A DNA stretch of 64,000 bases from Oscillospiraceae bacterium (lineage in GTDB: Bacteria > Bacillota > Clostridia > Oscillospirales > Ruminococcaceae), in NCBI GenBank assembly GCA_018110825.1, contig JAGBCL010000014.1:1-64000 (forward strand). Direction: 5' to 3'. Below the pieces are notes generated by a model. The model was not told the origin of the DNA and did not search any database. It was given only the letters and a program-made list of their open reading frames with translations. Numbering within the stretch: position 1 is the stretch's first letter; each line of letters starts with the position of its first letter. A program made the translations under genes and the position numbers. Shown piece after piece: positions 45,172-54,249 of the stretch.

Positions 45172-45182
45172 TAACTATATTT
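45153..45182. promoter_or_regulatory. inverted repeat overlapping the regulator promoter, candidate operator
   Basis: AAATATAGTTATT (45153-45165) and AATAACTATATTT (45170-45182) form a perfect 13-base inverted repeat with a 4-bp centre. It covers the -35 box and half of the spacer of the XRE-cupin gene promoter. It is AT-only and without a T run in the direction of tgt, so it fits an operator better than a tgt terminator. Confidence 0.55.
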
Positions 45183-45206
45183 AAAAAGAACATCAAATTG
45201 AAAAAA

Positions 45207-46346
<1,140 letters not shown>

Positions 46347-46354
46347 CTAACTTC

Positions 46355-47638
46355 TTATATTATAATCATTGAGTCGCCAAAGCTGAAAAATCTGTATTTT
46401 TCTTCAACAGCTTTTTTATAAGCATTCATAGTATTATCGTATCCCATAAATGCAGAAACAAGCATAATCAACGTGCTTTCAGGCAGGTGAAAGTTTGTGA
46501 TAAGTCCATCAAGCACCATGAATTCATATCCGGGATAAATGAAAATATCGGTATAGCCTTCAGATTCCTTGATTTCACCATTAAATGTTGCAACGCTTTC
46601 AAGTGTGCGGCAGGAAGTTGTGCCTACAGCAATAACACGTCCGCCGTTGGCTTTTGTTTGTTTGATAAGGTCAGCTGTTTCCTTTGGCATATAGTAATGC
46701 TCACTGTGCATTTTATGGTCAAGGACATTATCTTCTTTAACAGGACGGAATGTTCCGAGACCGACGTGGAGTGTTACATACGCAAGGTTTATTCCTTTAC
46801 ACTTTAATTCTTCAAGCATTTCTTTTGTGAAATGCAAGCCTGCTGTCGGAGCTGCCGAAGAACCTAATTCACGGGAATAAACCGTCTGATAACGTTCCTT
46901 ATCTTCAAGTTTTTCGGTAATGTATGGCGGGAGTGGCATTTGTCCAATATCCTCAAGTGCTGTAAAGAAGTTGCCTTCACACTCAAATTTGGCGATTCTA
47001 TTTCCGCCTTCAACTGTTTCGATGATTTCAGCTGTAAGTCTGCCGTCACCAAAAGAGAACTTTGCTCCCGGTTTTGCTTTTTTACCAGGACGGACAAGAA
47101 GTTCCCAGAGTTTGTCACCTTTTTGTTCGAGCAACAAGAACTCTACAACTGCACCAGTTCCCTCTTTTACTCCGAAAAGACGTGCAGGAAGAACACGGGA
47201 GTCATTCATTATCAACAAGTCACCTTCTTTAAGGTAATTGCATAAATTATAGAAATGGTTGTGCTCAATTTCGCCTGTTGTTCTGTTCACTTTGAGCAGA
47301 CGTGAGTGATTTCTTGGTTCAACAGGAGTTTGTGCAATCAGTTCTTCGGGTAAATCATAATAGAAATCTGAACGTTTCATAGTTGAAATGTCAAGCTGAG
47401 TGTTGCAGATTACATTTTCAGCATCACGAAGAACGGCAAGAATGGGTTTGCTCCACTCGCCTGCTGTACTTGAATTAACAAGAGTTACTTCAATTGTATC
47501 GTTAATTTCAGAAATACAATCGTTAAGCGCATCAGCATTATTTCCAAAATGTTCAGGAAAATCAAGCTGTTCAGAAATAAAAGAGTAAAATTTTTCTTTT
47601 GTATCGAGTGTGTTAAAGTCAAGGGTAAGTTTTATCAT
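46355..47638 (-). CDS. queA: Barstar domain fused to S-adenosylmethionine:tRNA ribosyltransferase-isomerase QueA
   Basis: A 427-aa fusion. Residues 1-86 form a barstar (barnase inhibitor) domain: [20 protein letters not shown] aligns with barstar LPEYYGENLDALWDCLT, with Asp36 and Asp40 at the places of barstar Asp35 and Asp39. Residues 87-427 (341 aa) are a full Que[49 protein letters not shown] and HYYMPKETA. QueA makes epoxyqueuosine from preQ1-tRNA. No stop or ribosome binding site lies at the internal ATG (47380), whereas AAGGAG precedes ATG 47638. It lies 11 bp after the barnase gene and 17 bp before tgt. Confidence 0.9.
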   Translation of the reverse strand: MIKLTLDFNTLDTKEKFYSFISEQLDFPEHFGNNADALNDCISEINDTIEVTLVNSSTAGEWSKPILAVLRDAENVICNTQLDISTMKRSDFYYDLPEELIAQTPVEPRNHSRLLKVNRTTGEIEHNHFYNLCNYLKEGDLLIMNDSRVLPARLFGVKEGTGAVVEFLLLEQKGDKLWELLVRPGKKAKPGAKFSFGDGRLTAEIIETVEGGNRIAKFECEGNFFTALEDIGQMPLPPYITEKLEDKERYQTVYSRELGSSAAPTAGLHFTKEMLEELKCKGINLAYVTLHVGLGTFRPVKEDNVLDHKMHSEHYYMPKETADLIKQTKANGGRVIAVGTTSCRTLESVATFNGEIKESEGYTDIFIYPGYEFMVLDGLITNFHLPESTLIMLVSAFMGYDNTMNAYKKAVEEKYRFFSFGDSMIII

Positions 47639-47649
47639 TGTATTGCTCC

Positions 47650-48288
47650 TTAATAAAGCTGTGTAAAGCTTTCATAATGGTCATCTGTATAGAAAATTAA
47701 GCCGTCATTTGAAAATACTATGCGTTCTCCGCCGCGGTAGCCGCCCTCATAGTTTACGTCACATTCTGTGTATTTACGTCCGTCAGCTTCGGGAAGCAGT
47801 CCTTCGTAATTGCCGAAATAGTCGCCGCCAATACTCATCTGGTTGGTAACATCCCAAAGGTTGCCCTTTTTATTATCCCAGCCGAGCTTCTGAGCTTCTT
47901 TTTTGGTGATGAAGTTTGAAGGAAGCGTGCCAAATGTATGAATATATTCAGCTACATCTTCGGGTGTGGTATATCTGCCATCTTTTTCTACGGACAGTTT
48001 TTCAACAGAACTTTCTGTTACTGTTTCTGTTTCCGGATATTCAGGAATTGAAGATTCTGAAGTTATTGTTTCAGATATTGTTTCAACAGTTGTTTCGGAT
48101 GTTTCTGATTGTTCTGTCATATCTTCATCCACATAATTTTCGACATTGTCATTATAATATTCCTCTGTTACAACTTCTTCTGACAGAATGTATTCCAGTG
48201 CTTCTTCACAGCCTGTAAATGTGCACAGAACAGTTGCAATCATTACTAAAATACATATAAGTTTGGTTTTTAAAGTTAATTTTTTCAT
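47650..48288 (-). CDS. Barnase-type ribonuclease, secreted lipoprotein
   Basis: A 212-aa extracellular RNase. The signal peptide ends in TFTGC (lipid-anchored Cys27). An acidic Ser/Thr/Glu linker runs to about 98, and a barnase domain occupies 100-212: [47 protein letters not shown], and [11 protein letters not shown]. The catalytic set is complete by alignment: Lys129 (barnase K27), Glu175 (E73), Arg185 (R83), Arg189 (R87) and His204 (H102). At the position of barnase Arg59, the guanine and barstar contact, there is Tyr161. It should cleave RNA outside the cell or after entering target cells. GGAAGG precedes the ATG. The inhibitor domain is in the next gene. Confidence 0.93.
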   Translation of the reverse strand: MKKLTLKTKLICILVMIATVLCTFTGCEEALEYILSEEVVTEEYYNDNVENYVDEDMTEQSETSETTVETISETITSESSIPEYPETETVTESSVEKLSVEKDGRYTTPEDVAEYIHTFGTLPSNFITKKEAQKLGWDNKKGNLWDVTNQMSIGGDYFGNYEGLLPEADGRKYTECDVNYEGGYRGGERIVFSNDGLIFYTDDHYESFTQLY

Positions 48289-48326
48289 TTTGATACCTTC
48301 CTATCTTATTTATTTTAAAAAATCTA

Positions 48327-48355
48327 TTGACAAAGGTTTTTAGTTTGGCTATAAT
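48327..48355 (+). promoter_or_regulatory. consensus sigma-A promoter of the lysine-riboswitch operon
   Basis: A perfect TTGACA (48327-48332), 17 bp and TATAAT (48350-48355), directly ahead of the riboswitch. It is divergent from the barnase gene, whose start is 39 bp away on the other strand. Confidence 0.9.
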
Positions 48356-48363
48356 AATTATTG

Positions 48364-48535
48364 AACCGATAGAGGCGCAGTAAAAATGAGTATTGCCGCA
48401 AAGACAGCCAGGGTCGATTGTATGCGGTATTGAAAGGTGATACTGCCGAAGGAACTCGTTTGGCAAGCGGCTTCCTGATTGCATATTTAAGAAGTATGCA
48501 ATTGTCATCATTCGTATGGTGGAGTGCTATCGACA
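48364..48535 (+). ncRNA. Lysine riboswitch (L-box)
   Basis: The aptamer is recognised by P1 CGATAG (48367-48372) pairing with CTATCG (48527-48532), the GATAGAGGCGC core, GAAAGGTGATACTGCCGAAGGAA in the middle (in parts: GGTGATACTGCCGAAG), TTGGCAAGCGGCTTC and the closing GGTGGAGTGCTATC. These are the conserved positions of the lysine aptamer. It sits upstream of asd-dapA-dapB and should switch off transcription of diaminopimelate/lysine synthesis when lysine is high, by letting the terminator at 48588-48611 form. Confidence 0.94.
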
Positions 48536-48587
48536 TAAATTTATGTACAACATAAAAATGTCAGTATTTCTATTATATAGTATGATT

Positions 48588-48611
48588 AGTCGGTTTGCAA
48601 CCGATTTTTTT
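48588..48611 (+). terminator. riboswitch-controlled terminator
   Basis: TCGGTT (48590-48595) and AACCGA (48599-48604) form a short stem followed by seven Ts, located 55 bp after the lysine aptamer and 38 bp before asd. It is the expression platform of the riboswitch. Confidence 0.8.
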
Positions 48612-48648
48612 ATTTTTATGTAAATTTTTAATTAAAGGAGCTTTTATT

Positions 48649-49731
48649 ATGAAAAAGTATAATGTCGGTATTATTGGTGCAACAGGTATGGTAGGCCAGA
48701 GATTCTCCCTCCTGCTTGAAAATCACCCATGGTTCAATGTAGTTGCTCTTGCAGCTTCCCCAAGAAGTGCTGGTAAGCGTTACGAAGATGCTGTTGGTGC
48801 AAAGTGGGCTATGACTTCCCCTATTCCTGCTGCTATGAAGGATATGGTTGTTATGGATGCTACAGCTGATGTAAACAAGATTGCTTCTATGGTTGATTTT
48901 GTTTTCTGTGCTGTTGATATGAAGAAGGATGAAATCAAGGCTCTTGAAGAAATGTATGCTAAGGCTGAATGTCCTGTTGTTTCCAACAACTCCGCTCACC
49001 GTGGCACACCTGATGTTCCGATGGTAGTTCCGGAAATCAACCCTGATCACATTGAAATTATCAAGGCTCAGCGTGAACGTCTTGGCACAAAGCGCGGCTT
49101 TATTGCTGTTAAGTCAAACTGTTCTCTCCAGAGCTATGTTCCTGCTCTTCACCCACTTATGGCTGAATTCGGCGTAACTAAGGCTCTCGTTTGTACATAT
49201 CAGGCTATCAGCGGCGCTGGCAAGACTTTTGAAACAATGCCTGAAATCGTTGATAATATCATTCCTTTCATCGGCGGTGAAGAAGAAAAGTCCGAACAGG
49301 AACCACTTAAGATCTGGGGTAAGATTGAAGGCGATAAGATTGTAAATGCTACAACTCCTTCTATCACAGCTCAGTGTCTCCGTGTACCTGTTTCTGATGG
49401 CCACACAGCTGCTGTTTTTGCTTCCTTCGAAAAGAAGCCAACTAAGGAACAGATGCTTGAAGCTTGGAAAAACTTCAGCGGTGTTCCACAGGAACTTGAA
49501 CTTCCATCTGCTCCAAAGCAGTTCCTTAACTATTTTGAAGAAGATAACCGTCCGCAGGCTAAGCTTGACAGAAACCTTGAAAATGGTATGGCTGTTTCTA
49601 TCGGTCGTCTCCGTGAAGATACACAGTATGACTACAAGTTTGTATGTCTTTCCCACAACACACTCCGTGGTGCAGCTGGCGGTGCTGTACTTATGGCAGA
49701 ACTTCTTGCTGCAAAGGGTTATTTTGACTAA
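48649..49731 (+). CDS. asd: Aspartate-semialdehyde dehydrogenase
   Basis: A 360-aa NADPH-dependent enzyme reducing aspartyl phosphate to the semialdehyde, the branch point for lysine, threonine and methionine. The Rossmann motif is IIGATGMVGQRF; the nucleophile Cys158 is in SNCSLQ; RVPVSDGHTAAV carries the catalytic His. SSNNSAHR-like NNSAHRGTPD and the NCSLQ context fit the archaeal/fungal-type ASADH branch rather than the E. coli one. ATG 48649 has AAAGGAG upstream and lies after the terminator. Codon use is strongly biased. It is controlled by the lysine riboswitch. Confidence 0.93.
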   Translation: MKKYNVGIIGATGMVGQRFSLLLENHPWFNVVALAASPRSAGKRYEDAVGAKWAMTSPIPAAMKDMVVMDATADVNKIASMVDFVFCAVDMKKDEIKALEEMYAKAECPVVSNNSAHRGTPDVPMVVPEINPDHIEIIKAQRERLGTKRGFIAVKSNCSLQSYVPALHPLMAEFGVTKALVCTYQAISGAGKTFETMPEIVDNIIPFIGGEEEKSEQEPLKIWGKIEGDKIVNATTPSITAQCLRVPVSDGHTAAVFASFEKKPTKEQMLEAWKNFSGVPQELELPSAPKQFLNYFEEDNRPQAKLDRNLENGMAVSIGRLREDTQYDYKFVCLSHNTLRGAAGGAVLMAELLAAKGYFD

Positions 49732-49770
49732 TTTGAGTATTCCCTACTATTCTTTTAAGGAGTAATATTT

Positions 49771-50661
49771 ATGAAAAATACAATTTTTACCGGTGCCGGA
49801 GTTGCTATTATTACTCCGATGAATGCCGACGGCTCTATCAACTGGGATGAATTCGGAAGAATTATTGATTTCCAGATTGAAAATGGTACAGATGCAATTA
49901 TTGTATGTGGTACAACAGGTGAATCTGCTACAATGACTGATGATGAGCATGTTGAAGCTATCCGTTATTGTGTTAATCGTGTAAATAAGCGTGTCCCTGT
50001 TATTGCAGGTACAGGAAGTAACGATACAAAATATGCCGTTGCTCTTTCCAAACACGCTGAAGAGCTTGGTGCTGATGCACTTCTTGTTGTTACACCTTAT
50101 TATAACAAAACTTCTCAGCGCGGATTGGTTGCACACTTTACAGCTATTGCTGACAGTGTTAATATTCCGATTATTCTTTATAATGTACCTTCAAGAACAG
50201 GCACAAATATTGCTCTTGATACATACATTACACTTTCCAAGCATAAGAATATTGTTGCAACAAAGGAAGCAAGCGGTAATCTTTCTACAATTGCTCAGAT
50301 TATTGACGCATGCGGTGATGACCTTGATGTATACAGTGGAAATGACGACCAGATTGTTCCTATTATGGCTCTTGGCGGTAAGGGTGTAATCAGTGTTCTT
50401 TCAAATGTTCTTCCTAAGGAAACTCACGAAATGACAAAGCTTTGTCTTGATAACAAAGTTCTTGATGCTGCTAAGATGCAGATTAAGTATCTTGACCTTG
50501 CAAACAACCTTTTTATTGATGTTAACCCGATTCCTGTAAAGGAAGCTATGAATCTTATGGGATTCAATGCAGGTGAATGCAGACTTCCTCTTCTCAAGAT
50601 GGAGCAGAGCAAGATTGATAAGCTTGCTTCTTCAATGAAAAATGTTGGTTTAATCAAGTAA
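49771..50661 (+). CDS. dapA: 4-hydroxy-tetrahydrodipicolinate synthase
   Basis: A 296-aa class I aldolase condensing aspartate semialdehyde and pyruvate. Motifs: GVAIITPMNADGSINWDE, GTTGESATMTDDEH, LVVTPYYNKTSQRG, ILYNVPSRTGTN with the catalytic Tyr, and VATKEASGNL with the Schiff-base Lys. Length is normal. It is second in the asd-dapA-dapB operon, 39 bp after asd, with AAGGAG before the ATG. Confidence 0.96.
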   Translation: MKNTIFTGAGVAIITPMNADGSINWDEFGRIIDFQIENGTDAIIVCGTTGESATMTDDEHVEAIRYCVNRVNKRVPVIAGTGSNDTKYAVALSKHAEELGADALLVVTPYYNKTSQRGLVAHFTAIADSVNIPIILYNVPSRTGTNIALDTYITLSKHKNIVATKEASGNLSTIAQIIDACGDDLDVYSGNDDQIVPIMALGGKGVISVLSNVLPKETHEMTKLCLDNKVLDAAKMQIKYLDLANNLFIDVNPIPVKEAMNLMGFNAGECRLPLLKMEQSKIDKLASSMKNVGLIK

Positions 50662-50730
50662 TGATAAATGGCAGTGTATAAGTATATAGCTTTACACTGC
50701 CGTATTTATAAATTGAAAGGAATAATAAAA

Positions 50731-51486
50731 ATGGTTAAGATTACACTTACTGGCGCAAACGGAAAAATGGGCAGAGTCATTGCGTCTGTTATCAGTGAAC
50801 GTTCCGATTGTGAGATAATTTCCGGAATTGACCTCAATACAGCGCAGAATGATAATTTCCCGATATATAAACTACCTCAGGAATTACCTGAAAATCCTGA
50901 TGTTATAATCGATTTCTCACATCCATCTGCACTTGATGATTTACTGGAATATGGTCTTTCTACAGGTACAGCCATTGTATTTGCAACAACAGGCTATGAT
51001 GATGAACAGATTGCTAAAATCAAAAAGGCGGCTGAACAGATACCTGTATTCTTTACATTTAATATGTCCCTCGGTATTAATTTACTTTGCAAACTTGCAA
51101 AAGCTGCTGCAAGTGTTCTTGGTGGGCAGTTTGATATTGAAATAATTGAAAAGCACCATAATCAGAAAATTGATGCTCCGAGTGGTACAGCAATTATGCT
51201 TGCAAACGCAATTAACGAAACACTTGATAACAAGTATCAGTATGTTTATGACAGACATTCTCAGCGTAAAAAGCGTGAAAAGAATGAAATCGGTATGCAT
51301 GCAATCAGAGGCGGAACGATTGTTGGTGAACATGATGTAATTTTTGCGGGTCGTGATGAAGTTATTACACTTTCCCACTCTGCTGCTTCAAAGGAAGTCT
51401 TTGCAGTTGGTGCTGTAAATGCAGCTGTTTTTCTTGCTGAGCAAAAAGCAGGACTTTATGATATGGCGGCACTTCTTGATATATAA
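50731..51486 (+). CDS. dapB: 4-hydroxy-tetrahydrodipicolinate reductase
   Basis: A 251-aa NAD(P)H-dependent reductase, third step of the diaminopimelate route. The nucleotide-binding loop is LTGANGKMGR, then IDFSHPSAL, FATTGYDDEQ, NMSLGINLL and the substrate site EIIEKHHNQKIDAPSGTA (part: EKHHNQKIDAPSGT). ATG 50731 (MVKITLTG) is chosen because GAAAGG lies just ahead; the frame upstream would start with an unlikely extension. It ends the lysine-riboswitch operon at a terminator. Confidence 0.95.
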   Translation: MVKITLTGANGKMGRVIASVISERSDCEIISGIDLNTAQNDNFPIYKLPQELPENPDVIIDFSHPSALDDLLEYGLSTGTAIVFATTGYDDEQIAKIKKAAEQIPVFFTFNMSLGINLLCKLAKAAASVLGGQFDIEIIEKHHNQKIDAPSGTAIMLANAINETLDNKYQYVYDRHSQRKKREKNEIGMHAIRGGTIVGEHDVIFAGRDEVITLSHSAASKEVFAVGAVNAAVFLAEQKAGLYDMAALLDI

Positions 51487-51491
51487 ATTAA

Positions 51492-51521
51492 AACGGACTA
51501 TTGCAAATGCAGTAGTCCGTT
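51492..51521. terminator. bidirectional terminator between dapB and mscS
   Basis: AACGGACTATTGC and GCAGTAGTCCGTT pair with one wobble around an AAAT loop. T-rich tracts flank both sides, fitting convergent genes. Confidence 0.85.
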
Positions 51522-51525
51522 AGTT

Positions 51526-52344
51526 TTACTTGTTTTCAACAACGTGTACATCAAGCTGATTATAAGGTATAGATATTCCCTCTTCATCAAACTTATCCTT
51601 GATTTGTTCCAGTAAATCGTAATATACTGTCCAATAGTCAGAATTTTTTACCCATACTCTTACCTTTATATCAAGCGAGCTGGAAGCAAGTTCACTCAGA
51701 CGTATGAATATTTCTTCATTTTTAAGGACAAGTTTATTTTGATTAATTACATTTTTAATTGCTTCAATGGCTTTCTTATAGTCATTATCATAGGAAATGC
51801 TGAAAATCTGGTCAACTCTTCTTTTGCCTTCACTACTAAAGTTAATGAAAGGTGATGTTGCAATCAAACCATTCGGGAAGAATATGTCCTTATTATCTAC
51901 CGTTGTAAGTTTAGTGTACAGTATAGAAATTTCGTCAACAGTTCCTTCATAGGAATCAATCTGAACGTAGTCGCCTACTTTGATTGTTCTGTTGATAAGC
52001 AGGATTACACCACCTGCAACGTTGGATAAGCTGTCCTTGAGGGCAAGACCTACAGCTACACCAGCTGTACCAAGAACGGTGATGATTGAGGTCATCGGAA
52101 TACCTAAGACTGTGAGTACGATTATAAGTGTAAGTGTTGTAATCAGAATTTTGATTACAGAAGCAAGGAATTTGTGTACAGTTCTGTCAAGTTTTGATTT
52201 TTCTACACCTTTTGCAAAGAGTTTCATTACAATGTGGTTCAAAATGCAACCAATACTAAAGATTACAACTGCCCAAAATAATGTAGGCAGATAATATAGG
52301 ATTTTTTCAGCAAGACTTTCAATAAATTCTAAAATAGTTTCCAT
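51526..52344 (-). CDS. mscS: Small-conductance mechanosensitive channel (MscS family)
   Basis: A 272-aa channel protein that opens under membrane tension to release solutes. It has three membrane helices (about 17-35, 60-85 and 88-120); the pore-lining third helix has GTAGVAVGLALKDSLSNVAGG. The beta domain follows (VGDYVQIDSYEGTVDEISI), then the C-terminal domain with VRVWVKNSDYW and ISIPYNQLDVHV. Length is normal for the minimal MscS type. It is monocistronic, convergent to dapB. Confidence 0.94.
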   Translation of the reverse strand: METILEFIESLAEKILYYLPTLFWAVVIFSIGCILNHIVMKLFAKGVEKSKLDRTVHKFLASVIKILITTLTLIIVLTVLGIPMTSIITVLGTAGVAVGLALKDSLSNVAGGVILLINRTIKVGDYVQIDSYEGTVDEISILYTKLTTVDNKDIFFPNGLIATSPFINFSSEGKRRVDQIFSISYDNDYKKAIEAIKNVINQNKLVLKNEEIFIRLSELASSSLDIKVRVWVKNSDYWTVYYDLLEQIKDKFDEEGISIPYNQLDVHVVENK

Positions 52345-52503
52345 TTTTACATCCTTTCTGACAAGATATATTCAATATATATTATTTGACAGGATTTTGA
52401 TACTTAATCATCCTAAAAAACAATTAAGAAATTGTTAAAAAAATTAATTTCTGGAAAAGATACGGAAAAAATATAAATTATGATAAAAATATACAAAAAC
52501 ATC

Positions 52504-52532
52504 TTGCAAAATTTCGTAAAAAGATGTATAAT
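52504..52532 (+). promoter_or_regulatory. sigma-A promoter of oadG-oadB
   Basis: TTGCAA (52504-52509), 17 bp, TATAAT (52527-52532), 32 bp before the ATG. Confidence 0.75.
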
Positions 52533-52563
52533 AAATTAGATATTGATTAAAGGAGGTTATTCT

Positions 52564-52941
52564 ATGAATATGCAGATGGAACTATCTGAAGTAATCGCTA
52601 TAACAATAACAGGTCTTGTGGTTGTATTCCTTGGATTAGTTATTCTTATTGCTTTTATCAGCATTGTCGGAAAAATATTTTCAGCTATTGACAAGTCAAA
52701 AAAAAACAAAAATGTTGAAGCACCATCAAAAGATATAAAAGTAACACCTTCTGTTAAGGAAACGGTTGCTGTATCTGACGACACTGAAGTTGTTGCCGCA
52801 ATTGCTGCTGCTATTGCAATGATGGGAATTGCAGACAATACGACATATAAAATCAAATCAATTAAAGCTGCAAATAATGCTCGTCCATCAAGAAATGCCT
52901 GGGCTATGGCGGGTCTTAACGAATCAACCTCCCCATTCTGA
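52564..52941 (+). CDS. oadG: Decarboxylase sodium pump gamma subunit (OadG family)
   Basis: A 125-aa membrane protein with one N-terminal helix (about 10-37, VIAITITGLVVVFLGLVILI-type, here quoted as ITGLVVVFLGLVIL), a charged linker, an Ala-rich helix (VVAAIAAAIAMMGI), and the tail RPSRNAWAMAGLNESTSPF. This matches OadG subunits, which hold the alpha and beta subunits of sodium-pumping decarboxylases together. The start ATG 52564 has AAAGGAGG. The beta-subunit gene follows 39 bp later; the soluble subunits lie at 13.9-17.1 kb. Confidence 0.85.
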   Translation: MNMQMELSEVIAITITGLVVVFLGLVILIAFISIVGKIFSAIDKSKKNKNVEAPSKDIKVTPSVKETVAVSDDTEVVAAIAAAIAMMGIADNTTYKIKSIKAANNARPSRNAWAMAGLNESTSPF

Positions 52942-52980
52942 TTGTGCGATATTATTTCAGTATAGAAAGGAATTGTCCAG

Positions 52981-54171
52981 ATGTTTGATGTTTTTAAAGA
53001 CGCCATTGTCGGACTTGCCAATGACAGTGGTTTTATGAACATTGGAATAAAAGAAATTATTATGATTTTAATTTCTTTTGTTTTTATGTATCTTGCAATT
53101 GCAAAGAATTTTGAGCCGTTGCTTCTTCTTCCGATTTCATTCGGTATGCTTCTCACTAATCTTCCAGGTGCAGAATTGTATCACCCTGAATTATTTGTTA
53201 TTAATGACACTGGTCATATTAATGTTCTCAAGGTGCTTGAAGAAGGCGGTTTACTTGACTTGCTTTATTTAGGTGTAAAGCTACAGATTTATCCACCGCT
53301 TATCTTCCTCGGAATTGGTTGTATGACAGACTTCTCCGCACTTATTGCTAATCCTAAGAGTTTCCTTCTCGGTGCTGCAGCTCAGGCAGGTATTTTCTTC
53401 ACATTTATTGGTGCTGCTATTCTTGGCATGTCCCCTACTGAATGTGGTTCCATTGCAATCATCGGTGGTGCTGACGGTCCTACAGCTATTTATGTATCAA
53501 GTAAGCTTCTTAAACCTACTGATTCTATCAATACAGGTACTATTGCTCTTGCTGCTTATACTTACATGGCACTTGTTCCTATTATTCAGCCTCCTATTAT
53601 GAAGGCACTTACAACCAAAAAGGAACGCGGCGTTGTTATGGAACAGCTCAGAACTGTTTCACAGACAGAAAAAATTCTTTTCCCTATCATTGTTACAATC
53701 GTTGTATCACTGCTTGTTCCTTCTGCTGCTCCACTGGTTGGTATGCTTATGCTTGGTAACCTTCTTAAGGAAAGCGGCGTATGTCAGCGTCTTGTTGATA
53801 CAGCTCAGAATGCGCTTATGAACATTGTTACAATATTCCTTGGTGTATCTGTTGGTGCTACAACAAAGGCTGAATATATCCTTAACGCTTCTTTTGCTAA
53901 GGTTATTGTACTTGGCGTTATTGCATTCTCTATTGGTACAGCTTGTGGTGTACTCTTTGGTAAGCTTATGTATGTTGTTACTAAGGGTAAGGTTAACCCA
54001 CTTATTGGTTCTGCTGGTGTATCTGCAGTTCCAATGGCTGCTCGTGTTTCCCAGAAGGTTGGTGCTCAGGAAAATCCAACAAACTTCCTGCTTATGCACG
54101 CTATGGGTCCAAATGTTGCTGGTGTTATCGGTTCAGCAGTTGCTGCAGGTGTACTTCTCAGTATTCTTTAA
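52981..54171 (+). CDS. oadB: Sodium-pumping decarboxylase beta subunit (OadB/GcdB/MmdB)
   Basis: A 396-aa integral membrane protein with nine or more helices. It decarboxylates carboxybiotin and couples this to export of sodium ions. Motifs: GIGCMTDFSALIANP, the sodium-site motif IGGADGPTAIYVSSKL, TYMALVPIIQPP and VSAVPMAARVSQKVG. These match OadB of oxaloacetate decarboxylase. The exact decarboxylase type depends on the alpha subunit, encoded elsewhere. It is the last gene after oadG and before a strong terminator. Confidence 0.93.
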   Translation: MFDVFKDAIVGLANDSGFMNIGIKEIIMILISFVFMYLAIAKNFEPLLLLPISFGMLLTNLPGAELYHPELFVINDTGHINVLKVLEEGGLLDLLYLGVKLQIYPPLIFLGIGCMTDFSALIANPKSFLLGAAAQAGIFFTFIGAAILGMSPTECGSIAIIGGADGPTAIYVSSKLLKPTDSINTGTIALAAYTYMALVPIIQPPIMKALTTKKERGVVMEQLRTVSQTEKILFPIIVTIVVSLLVPSAAPLVGMLMLGNLLKESGVCQRLVDTAQNALMNIVTIFLGVSVGATTKAEYILNASFAKVIVLGVIAFSIGTACGVLFGKLMYVVTKGKVNPLIGSAGVSAVPMAARVSQKVGAQENPTNFLLMHAMGPNVAGVIGSAVAAGVLLSIL

Positions 54172-54177
54172 TCAATT

Positions 54178-54205
54178 AAGGGTATCGGAAACGATACCCT
54201 TTTTA
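54178..54205 (+). terminator. terminator of oadG-oadB
   Basis: AAGGGTATCG and CGATACCCTT form a perfect ten-base stem with a GAAA loop, followed by TTTTT. Confidence 0.9.
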
Positions 54206-54210
54206 TTATA

Positions 54211-54246
54211 CAAAAAGGATACATAAGACTAATCTTATGTATCCTT
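54211..54246 (-). terminator. terminator of the GH25 lysozyme gene
   Basis: AAGGATACATAAGA (54215-54228) and TCTTATGTATCCTT (54233-54246) form a 14-base perfect stem. The minus-strand continuation is TTTTTG. Confidence 0.85.
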
Positions 54247-54249
54247 AAT

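Noticed and set aside
45153-45182. Terminator of tgt
   Set aside because: The palindrome is AT-only, lacks a following T run on the minus strand, and overlaps the -35 box of the next operon; operator is more likely.
47380-47638. Separate barstar gene overlapping queA
   Set aside because: No stop codon lies between the two parts and no ribosome binding site precedes the QueA ATG; a fusion is the simplest reading.
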